This document shows positions 9,368 through 14,777 of a DNA stretch of 16,034 nt, piece by piece. The notes below the pieces were generated by a model. That model had not been told where the DNA came from and ran no database searches. It saw only the letters and a list, made by a program, of their open reading frames with translations. Source of the stretch: Acidimicrobiia bacterium (GTDB taxonomy: Bacteria; Actinomycetota; Acidimicrobiia; UBA5794; JAOTWH01); assembly GCA_029863035.1 (NCBI GenBank), contig JAOTWH010000030.1, forward strand, positions 1 through 16,034, given 5' to 3'. A program made the position numbers and the translations under genes. Numbering within the stretch: the first letter of the stretch is position 1; each line of letters begins with the position of its first letter.

Positions 9368-10093
9368 ATGATTCGGCTCCAAGGTGTATCGAAGGTCTAT
9401 GACGGTGGCGTCGTGGCCCTCAAAGACGTCAACCTCGAGGTGGCCAAAGGCGAATTCGTGTTCGTCGTCGGCCCCTCCGGTTCGGGGAAATCAACTCTGG
9501 CCAGGCTGCTGCTGCGCGATGAGCGCCCTACGTCTGGAGATATCTGGGTGGCCGGCAAGCACGTTTCCGAGCTGCCGTCCTGGAAAGTGCCCTACCTGCG
9601 TCGCTCAATGGGCACCGTTTTCCAGGACTTCAAGCTGCTCCCTAAGAAGACCGTGGAGGAGAATGTGGCGTTCGCTCTTGAGGTGATTGGTCGTCCCCGT
9701 CACGTGGTCCGAACCCAGGTGCCCCAGGTCCTCAAGCTGGTTGGTCTCTCCGCCAAGGCAGATCGACTCCCCATGCAGCTTTCTGGTGGCGAACAGCAGC
9801 GAGTTTCCATCGCCCGTGCTTTCGTCAACCGCCCTCTGATCCTGCTAGCCGACGAGCCAACCGGCAACCTCGATCCGGCCACCTCGGTTGGCATCATGAA
9901 GCTGCTGGATCGCATCAACCGCACCGGAACCACGGTGATAATGGCCACCCATGACCATGCCATCGTCGACGCCATGCGGCGCCGTGTTGTACAGCTCGAG
10001 CGGGGCCGAGTGGTGAGAGACCAGAGCCGCGGCGTATACGGATCGCCCACCGCCGAGACCGCAGTGGCCGCGCCCCAGCCGGTGGAGGGCTAG
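9368..10093 (+). CDS. ftsE: Cell division ATP-binding protein FtsE
   Basis: FtsE is the cytoplasmic ATPase of the FtsEX complex, an ABC-type module of the divisome that transmits ATP hydrolysis to periplasmic or extracellular murein hydrolases instead of transporting a solute. The 241-residue protein has Walker [10 protein letters not shown] at 35-43, the Q-loop VFQDFKLL around Gln86, the ABC signature LSGGEQQR at 138-145 and Walker B LILLADEP with Asp162 and Glu163. The FQDFKLLP segment is typical of FtsE. The ATG at 9368 is preferred over an upstream GTG at 9362 because AAAGG at 9354-9358 lies 9 nt from the ATG but only 3 nt from the GTG. The gene is 2 nt from ftsX, forming one operon. Confidence 0.96.
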   Translation: MIRLQGVSKVYDGGVVALKDVNLEVAKGEFVFVVGPSGSGKSTLARLLLRDERPTSGDIWVAGKHVSELPSWKVPYLRRSMGTVFQDFKLLPKKTVEENVAFALEVIGRPRHVVRTQVPQVLKLVGLSAKADRLPMQLSGGEQQRVSIARAFVNRPLILLADEPTGNLDPATSVGIMKLLDRINRTGTTVIMATHDHAIVDAMRRRVVQLERGRVVRDQSRGVYGSPTAETAVAAPQPVEG

Positions 10094-10095
10094 CC

Positions 10096-10983
10096 ATGAG
10101 GCTTCGCTTTCTCCTCTCGGAGGCGGTCGCCAATCTGCGTCGCAACGCGCTGGTCGTGATCGGGGCCATTCTGGCCGTCGCTGTGTCGATCGCACTCACC
10201 TTCGGGGCTGTGTTGGTCGCAGAAGTGGTGCGCATCAATACCGTCCGCTGGGAGGAAGGGGTGCGTGTCATCGGGTGGGTCAACGATCAGTTGTCGCCCC
10301 AGGGCGTCAACGCCTTGGTCGCCGAAGTGAGTGGTTGGGAAGGTGTGGACAGTGTCACCTACGTCTCCAAGACCGAGGCCTACGACGAGGCGCTCCGCAT
10401 GTTCCGCGAAGGTTCTGTGACCCGGGAGACCATCGAGGAAGATCCCAACCTGCTGCCAGCCTCCATTCGCATCAACCCCAACGACTCGCAGGAGTATCGG
10501 GTGATCGAAGACCGATTGCGCGCCACGCCCGGCATCGAGGAGGTCTCGTCGCCGTCCGGCGCGCTCGAGGTGATGTTCACGCTGAAGAACTTCGTAACCC
10601 AGGGCAGTCTGATCTTGGCCCTGGTGCTGGCGCTTTCGGCCGTTGTCTTGATCGCCAACACGATCCGTTTGGCTATCTACGCTCGCCGCGAAGAGGTGAG
10701 CATCATGAAGCTGGTTGGCGCCAGCAATTGGTTCGTTCGCGTTCCCTTCTTGTTGGAGGGCATGGTTGAGGGTCTCTTGGGCGGGGCCCTCGCCGTCGGC
10801 GCATTGGCTGGCGGCTATCAGACGTTCGTAGCAGGTCGAGAGGATGCTCTGCCCGACCTGTTCCGATTGGATGTCGGAGGTGACTTCCTCTGGCAGTGGG
10901 GCCTGACCCTAATGGCGCTCGGCGTTTTCGTCGGCGTCGTGGGAAGCGGAGTTGCGCTCCGCCGCTTCCTGCGGGAGGCCTGA
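10096..10983 (+). CDS. ftsX: Cell division permease-like protein FtsX
   Basis: FtsX is the membrane subunit paired with FtsE. The 295-residue protein has the family topology: a short cytoplasmic N-terminus, a first membrane helix (about residues 18-45), a large extracytoplasmic domain (about 46-165) and three further helices (about 172-196, 219-243, 270-291). The RREEVSIMKLVGAS segment after helix 2 is a hallmark of FtsX and related permeases, and is where FtsE is thought to dock. The start is supported by GGAGGG at 10084-10089, 6 nt before the ATG and overlapping the end of ftsE. The extracytoplasmic loop would contact a coiled-coil hydrolase; the gene 3 nt downstream encodes a suitable candidate. 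Confidence 0.95.
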   Translation: MRLRFLLSEAVANLRRNALVVIGAILAVAVSIALTFGAVLVAEVVRINTVRWEEGVRVIGWVNDQLSPQGVNALVAEVSGWEGVDSVTYVSKTEAYDEALRMFREGSVTRETIEEDPNLLPASIRINPNDSQEYRVIEDRLRATPGIEEVSSPSGALEVMFTLKNFVTQGSLILALVLALSAVVLIANTIRLAIYARREEVSIMKLVGASNWFVRVPFLLEGMVEGLLGGALAVGALAGGYQTFVAGREDALPDLFRLDVGGDFLWQWGLTLMALGVFVGVVGSGVALRRFLREA

Positions 10984-10986
10984 CCC

Positions 10987-12168
10987 GTGCGGCGCATGGC
11001 GCTGCTTCTCGTTTTGGCTCTTGTGGTGCCATCGACGGCGCCCGCCTTTGGGTCACTTGAGGAGGAGCTCGAGGAGGTCGGCTCCAGGCTCGATGCCATA
11101 AAGGCCGATATCGATGCCGCCCAGGTCGAACGCACCACGCTCGGCAACCAGATCTTCGCGTCCGGCGCCCGCCTTGACGAGTTGGTTGCCGATCTGGCGG
11201 TGGCGGAGGCGGACCTGAGTGCCGTCAGTGAGCGGATCCAGGACGGCGAGACCCGGCTCGAAAGCATCAGGGCCGAGCTAGTGGCCAGACGTGGTCTTCT
11301 CGAAGCGACGCGAACTCAGCTCGACGCCACCAAGGAACGGGCCCGCGAACAAGCTGTCGCTCTCTACAAAGCAGGCGGACAAGATCTAACAGCCGTTTTG
11401 ATCGCTTCGGAAGAGGTGATGGAGGTTGCCGTTGGGTTGCAATACGCCACCTGGGCAAGCGAGGCGACCGGGCGACTCGGGACCCAATTGGAGGTGCTGA
11501 AGCTCGAAGAGTCTCGCCAGCTAGGGGCTGTGGTCGGGCAGGAGGCAGAGGTCGGTCAGGAGCTGGAATTACTTCGGCAACAGCGGAATCGGCTCGAAGA
11601 GCTGGCGGCCCAGGTTGCGAGTGTTAAGGCTTCGGTCGAGTCGGAGCTAGCTCTGCAGCGCGACCTTCTGGCGCAGGTCGAGGAAGAGATCGACCACTTC
11701 GACAACGAACTCGAAGCCCTGGCGATAGAGCAGCAGCGCATCGAAGCCCTCATCATCCAGGCGCAGTCGGAGGGTGGCAAGGCACCGGGGATACTGGTTC
11801 GACCGGTGCCCGGTCAGATAACGTCGCCGTTCGGCAACAGGGTTCATCCCATCACGGGAACGGTGCGACTCCATACCGGCCTGGATATGTCGGCCGCCTT
11901 CGGCCAGCCCATCAAGTCGGGAGCCGCAGGAGTGGTGATCCTGGCCAGCGAATTCGGCGGTTATGGCAATACGGTGATCGTCGATCACGGCGGCGCCATG
12001 TCGACTCTCTATGCCCACCAGAGCGAGCTGGCCGTGAGCAACGGCCAGACGGTTGAGGCGGGTCAAGTGGTCGGGTACGTCGGGAGTACGGGCTTCTCCA
12101 CGGGCGCCCACCTCCACTTCGAGGTGCGCCTGGGTGGTGCGCCCGTCGACCCAGCTCCGTACCTGTGA
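10987..12168 (+). CDS. Secreted coiled-coil murein hydrolase or activator, M23 family (EnvC/RipC-like)
   Basis: A 393-residue exported protein with a signal peptide (MRRMALLLVLALVVPSTAPA, cleavage around residue 20-22), a long alanine-, leucine- and glutamate-rich coiled-coil region (about 23-255) and a C-terminal M23/LytM domain (about 270-390). The zinc ligands are intact: His296 and Asp300 in HTGLD, and HLH at 375-377 followed by FE, with the extra active-site histidine in LYAHQSEL. The domain should therefore be catalytically competent, unlike E. coli EnvC, which has a degenerate LytM site. The GTG at 10987 is chosen because GGGAGG at 10973-10978 is 8 nt upstream; an ATG at 10996 would shorten the signal peptide n-region. 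It lies 3 nt after ftsX, and coiled-coil hydrolases are the known targets of FtsEX, so control by FtsEX at the division site is a well-supported inference. Its stop overlaps the smpB start by 4 nt (GTGA). Confidence 0.9.
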   Translation: MRRMALLLVLALVVPSTAPAFGSLEEELEEVGSRLDAIKADIDAAQVERTTLGNQIFASGARLDELVADLAVAEADLSAVSERIQDGETRLESIRAELVARRGLLEATRTQLDATKERAREQAVALYKAGGQDLTAVLIASEEVMEVAVGLQYATWASEATGRLGTQLEVLKLEESRQLGAVVGQEAEVGQELELLRQQRNRLEELAAQVASVKASVESELALQRDLLAQVEEEIDHFDNELEALAIEQQRIEALIIQAQSEGGKAPGILVRPVPGQITSPFGNRVHPITGTVRLHTGLDMSAAFGQPIKSGAAGVVILASEFGGYGNTVIVDHGGAMSTLYAHQSELAVSNGQTVEAGQVVGYVGSTGFSTGAHLHFEVRLGGAPVDPAPYL

Positions 12169-12626
12169 CCAAGGACGGCCGCAAGGTCGTTGCCAAGAAC
12201 CGCACCGCCTCGCGCAACTTCGAGATCATCGACACGCTGGAGGCGGGTCTGGTGCTGGTTGGCTCCGAGGTGAAGAGCCTGCGCCAGGCTCAATGTGAGC
12301 TGAAGGACGCCTACGCGTCGATCGATGGCAACGAAGCCTGGCTCCACAACGCTCACATCTCGCCGTACAAGTTCGCCAGAGATGGCGGACACGAGCCGGA
12401 CCGCCCTCGCAAGCTCCTGCTGCATCGACGCGAGATCGAGCGGTTGCGCGGCCAGCTCGCCGAGAAGGGCCTGACGCTGGTCGCTCTCGAGGTGTACTTC
12501 AAGGATGGAAAGGCCAAGGTCTCGCTCGGTGTCGGCAAGGGAAAGCGAGCCTACGACAAGCGCCACAAACTGCGCGAGAAGGAAGAAAAGAGAGAGATGG
12601 ACAGGGCCGCCAAGAGGCGTAGGTAG
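12165..12626 (+). CDS. smpB: SsrA-binding protein SmpB
   Basis: SmpB binds tmRNA and takes it to stalled ribosomes, where it mimics the codon-anticodon arm and allows trans-translation. The 153-residue protein is of usual length. It opens with KVVAKNRTASRNFEIIDTLEAGLVLVGSEVKSLR, contains LKDAYASIDG and NAHISPY, and ends in the basic tail GKGKRAYDKRHKLREKEEKR, all highly characteristic of the family. The start is the GTG at 12165, sharing 4 nt with the stop of the M23 gene, so translation is probably coupled. Its RNA partner ssrA lies about 380 nt downstream, beyond a repeat array. Confidence 0.97.
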   Translation: MTKDGRKVVAKNRTASRNFEIIDTLEAGLVLVGSEVKSLRQAQCELKDAYASIDGNEAWLHNAHISPYKFARDGGHEPDRPRKLLLHRREIERLRGQLAEKGLTLVALEVYFKDGKAKVSLGVGKGKRAYDKRHKLREKEEKREMDRAAKRRR

Positions 12627-12637
12627 CTGGACCCGTC

Positions 12638-12938
12638 CCACCCTCCCCCTAACCCCCTCCCTGAAGGGAGGGGGGACCCAGCGCGACTCTTTACTTCCCC
12701 CTCAGGGGGAAGTACCTCGGGCCGAAGGCCCGAGGGGATGGGGGTGGCGCGACCACATTGGTCCCTGCCACCCTCCCCCTAACCGCCTCCCTGAAGGGAG
12801 GGGGGACCCAGCGCGACTCTTCACTTCCCCCTCAGGGGGAAGTACCCCGAGCGAAGCGAGGGGGGATGGGGATGGGGGCGATCACATTGCGCGCCACGTC
12901 CCCACCCTCCCCCTAACCGCCTCCCTGAAGTGTGGGGG
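12638..12938 (+). repeat. Tandem array (2.3 copies) of a ~130-nt palindromic GC-rich repeat
   Basis: Three head-to-tail copies begin with CCACCCTCCCCCTAAC at 12638, 12768 and 12902, giving unit lengths of 130 and 134 nt; the third breaks off near 12938. Each full unit contains inner hairpins: CCTCCCTGAAGGGAGG; a near-perfect CTTCCCC...GGGGAAG palindrome; and in copy 1 a perfect 9-bp stem CCTCGGGCC with a GAA loop. In copy 1 the outer CCACCCTCCCCC can also pair with GGGGATGGGGGTGG at 12734-12747. A 29-nt piece of the same family occurs at 3679-3707. The array fills most of the 378-nt smpB-ssrA gap and could end smpB transcription, though there is no T-tract. No protein-coding sequence is supported here; it looks like a small non-autonomous or REP/BIME-type element. 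Confidence 0.9.
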
Positions 12939-13004
12939 GACTTGTGAACCCAGCGGGAACACGCCCCCTGTGCCCAACGTTCCTAACATGACAGTCCCCA
13001 GCAT

Positions 13005-13351
13005 GGGGGTGACACGGTTTCGACTTTGAGGGTTGAAGTGTCGGAAGCGAGCCGAGGTCCTCGGATCCTCGTTAAATAGCCGGGAACCAAAAATAAGTGC
13101 CGACGAAAGTGTCGCACAGGCTGCTTAATTGACAGCCCGTCCCCCCGAAGGGTGCCTGCCTCATCGGGTCGGGGCGACGCAATGCAGGATGCTCCCGCCG
13201 GGTTGCCCCGACCGGCGGGTCAAGATCAGGGGCTAGGACCGAGGGAAACTGGCCGACAGAGTCCCATGGTTCCGAAGCTCGCTGTCGGCTGCGCTCGGAG
13301 ATGCCGACGCTGAAACCTCAGAGGACCGGGGTTCGACTCCCCGCACCTCCA
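13005..13351 (+). ncRNA. ssrA: Transfer-messenger RNA (tmRNA)
   Basis: tmRNA rescues ribosomes stalled on broken mRNAs with SmpB and tags the product for proteolysis. The 5' end GGGGGUGACACGGUUUCGAC is the classic tmRNA start. Its first 7 nt (13005-13011) pair with CACCUCC at 13344-13350 to form the acceptor stem with one G-U pair. The T arm CGGGG-TTCGACT-CCCCG is visible at 13327-13343, and A13351 is the discriminator base. The next bases are CGA, so CCA is not encoded and must be added enzymatically. The tag reading frame is at 13099-13128. Encoded length is about 347 nt, normal for a one-piece tmRNA. smpB lies upstream on the same strand. A possible -10 (TAACAT, 12984-12989) lacks a good -35. 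Confidence 0.96.
13099..13128 (+). other. tmRNA tag-peptide reading frame
   Basis: The resume codon is most likely GCC at 13099, preceded by TAAGT, a position and sequence comparable to the TAGTC before the E. coli resume codon. Reading on gives ADESVAQAA and a TAA stop, so the tag including the tRNA-borne alanine would be AADESVAQAA. The other two frames give no AA-terminal peptide before a stop. The final Ala-Ala fits a ClpXP-type degron, but Gln replaces the Leu or Val usually found before it. Confidence 0.8.
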
Positions 13352-13567
13352 CGAACTACATACATTGCTCGCGACTCGGTCGGACCTTCTGCTCGGCCGT
13401 CGGGGGCCGATCGCAGAGCGTGCTGCCGCCTCGTCCCGAGCTAAGTCGTGGCTCGGCCGATGGCCTCGCCTGGAACCAACCACGTTCTCCCGTTGACGGT
13501 GATCGTGTTGGTCTGGCTCTGATCACTGACCACTGGCGTCTCACTACTGAATACCTACTCTTCGCTC
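13352..13567. other. Intergenic stretch with a small hairpin, no gene seen
   Basis: Nothing coding is supported between ssrA and the VOC gene. A short hairpin (TCGGCC at 13393-13398 with GGCCGA at 13405-13410, 6-nt loop) could be an ssrA terminator but has no T-tract. TTGACG at 13493-13498 resembles a -35 box, but no -10 at standard spacing follows. No Shine-Dalgarno sequence lies before the downstream ATG. Confidence 0.4.
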
Positions 13568-14011
13568 ATGGAAATCAAAGAGCTAGGTCACATCGTTCTG
13601 TACGTTCGAGACATCGAGCGCTCGCGCAATTTCTACGGAGAGGTGCTCGGGTTCCGCGAGATCGCGGCCGGGCCGGGGCACGCGGCATTCTCATCTCCCC
13701 GCACCCACCATGAGCTGTTGCTGCTGGAAGTGGGAGAAAGTGCTGCCCCCATTCCGCAGGGGCGGCGAATCGGCATGTACCACTTCGGCCTGAAGATCGG
13801 CGAATCCGACGACGAGCTGCGCGACGCGGTCCGCGAGTTGACCGAGGCGGAAGTCTCCATTCTCGGTGCCACCGATCACAACGTCACCCACAGCATCTAC
13901 ATAGCCGACCCCGACGGGAACGAGATCGAGCTGTATATCGATGTGCAGCCAGAGGCCTGGCACGACGACCCGCAAGCGGTGATGGCGCCCCCCAAGCCGC
14001 TTCGGCTCTAG
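13568..14011 (+). CDS. VOC-superfamily (glyoxalase / extradiol dioxygenase-like) protein
   Basis: A 147-residue protein with the paired beta-alpha-beta-beta-beta units of the vicinal oxygen chelate fold. It starts with ELGHIVLYVRDIERSRNFYGEVLGF, a textbook first VOC module, and the second module ends in YIADPDGNEIELYID. The expected metal ligands are present: His8, His72 (MYHFGLK) and Glu121 (IEL). Members include glyoxalase I, catechol 2,3-dioxygenase-type ring-cleavage enzymes and antibiotic-resistance proteins; the THSIYIADPDGNEIELY stretch slightly favours a dioxygenase-like subgroup. The substrate cannot be assigned from sequence alone. It stands alone on the + strand; its TAG stop overlaps the stop of the opposing SdpI-family gene within a shared CTAG. 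No Shine-Dalgarno sequence is visible before the ATG. Confidence 0.88.
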   Translation: MEIKELGHIVLYVRDIERSRNFYGEVLGFREIAAGPGHAAFSSPRTHHELLLLEVGESAAPIPQGRRIGMYHFGLKIGESDDELRDAVRELTEAEVSILGATDHNVTHSIYIADPDGNEIELYIDVQPEAWHDDPQAVMAPPKPLRL

Positions 14012-14346
14012 AGGCCCTCAACCGCCCTATTCGCCTGGCGCAAGCTGAGCAAGACCATCACCAGCAGCAGGCCTGCACCGGCCAGAGTGACGGCGGCGCC
14101 TACCACCCCGTCGTCGGGCTGGGGTATCACCACAACGCCCGCTACGACCGACATCGCTCCAGCGCCCACGAGCATGGGTGCGGCCGCCCGGTGGCCCGTC
14201 TCCCACGCCTCTTCCGAGGCCATCAGCCTCTTGGTGCGCAGCCCTATGGCCCAGTTGCGCTCCAATTTTCCAGCGGCGGCCTTTCTAGCCGTCCAGATGA
14301 CGGCGAGGCCTGCGAAGATCATGGCGATGCCGGTTACGACATTCAT
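14008..14346 (-). CDS. SdpI/YhfL-family small membrane protein
   Basis: A 112-residue protein with three predicted membrane helices: residues about 2-19, 56-75 and 80-101. The loop after helix 1 carries NWAIGLRTKRLMASEEAWETGHRAA, which matches the SdpI-family pattern of a GLRT/GIRT motif followed by SEExW and a His-Arg. Bacillus SdpI is an immunity protein against the SdpC toxin, but the family is widespread and most members have unknown roles, so immunity is not claimed here. The ATG at 14346 overlaps the stop of the lipoprotein gene by 4 nt (ATGA), indicating translational coupling and a common operon with the TPP-dependent enzyme. Confidence 0.8.
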   Translation of the reverse strand: MNVVTGIAMIFAGLAVIWTARKAAAGKLERNWAIGLRTKRLMASEEAWETGHRAAAPMLVGAGAMSVVAGVVVIPQPDDGVVGAAVTLAGAGLLLVMVLLSLRQANRAVEGL

Positions 14347-14777
14347 ACCTGGACCGTAACCGTGTCGCCGCAGAACCCCGCCACGGTGTCGCGGGCCGCG
14401 ACGATGACCTCGCTGATGCCCTCGGGAATCGAGATTCCCGACTGGCTACGGGTAAAGGGCTGCTCGCCTTCGTGGGAATGGGTGAGGATGCGAGTCCCCA
14501 GCACCGCTCCGTCGGGAGCCCTCACCTCCCAGAGATCGGCGTACTTGTCCGGGCCGGTGTCGGCGGAGCTCACCGTGACCTGAAAGGTGTAAGTGCCATC
14601 GCTTTGTAGCGAGGCCTCGGCTGCGATTACGTCAGCGCAGCCGCCGTCGGGCGACACAGCGGTCGTGGTTGCGCTCTCCACCGTTGTGGTTGCGCTCTCC
14701 ACCGTTGTGGCGGCCTCGTCAGTGCCACAGCCACCGACTGCCAGCGCCACCGTGGCGAGCAACGCCGCGACTCTCAC
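14343..14777 (-). CDS. Small predicted lipoprotein
   Basis: A 144-residue product starting at GTG 14777, which overlaps the stop of the upstream TPP-enzyme gene by 4 nt (GTGA). The start is chosen because it yields a lipoprotein signal, MRVAALLATVALAVGGC, with lipobox VGGC and predicted acylation of Cys17; longer upstream in-frame starts read back into the enzyme gene and give an Arg-rich, non-signal N-terminus. After the Cys comes a Thr/Ser/Glu/Ala-rich linker built from the repeat TTVESAT, then a domain of about 105 residues with two cysteines (GGCADV and AGFCGD) that may form a disulfide. The YTFQVTVSSADTGPDKYADLWEVRAPDG stretch looks beta-rich. I do not recognise a named family. The gene is coupled to an SdpI-family gene downstream (ATGA overlap). 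Confidence 0.75.
   Translation of the reverse strand: MRVAALLATVALAVGGCGTDEAATTVESATTTVESATTTAVSPDGGCADVIAAEASLQSDGTYTFQVTVSSADTGPDKYADLWEVRAPDGAVLGTRILTHSHEGEQPFTRSQSGISIPEGISEVIVAARDTVAGFCGDTVTVQV
14665..14706 (-). repeat. Perfect 21-nt tandem duplication in the lipoprotein linker
   Basis: A 21-nt unit occurs twice, head to tail, without mismatch (14665-14685 and 14686-14706), with the first 4 nt of a third copy after it. It encodes the repeated Thr/Val/Glu/Ser/Ala linker between the lipidated cysteine and the folded domain. Exact identity points to a recent slippage duplication; length variation between strains is likely. Confidence 0.9.

Noticed and set aside
12638..12938. CRISPR array
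   Set aside because: The units are contiguous 130-nt copies without unique spacers and with internal palindromes; no cas genes are nearby.
12505..13029. + strand open frame across the repeat array
   Set aside because: It overlaps smpB out of frame and then translates the GC-rich repeat; the proline/arginine-rich peptide is a by-product of the repeat.
13320..13354. Separate tRNA gene
   Set aside because: The T arm and acceptor strand belong to the tRNA-like domain of ssrA; they pair with the 5' end at 13005 and no anticodon arm is present.
13226..13483. - strand open frame with a CGESNPGPLRFQR-type peptide
   Set aside because: It is antisense to the tmRNA 3' end; this peptide pattern is a well-known artefact of translating tRNA-like T-arm sequences.
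14008..14346. Toxin-immunity system based on the SdpI-family gene
   Set aside because: No SdpC-like toxin or SdpR-like regulator is present; the neighbours are a TPP enzyme and a lipoprotein, so immunity is not supported.
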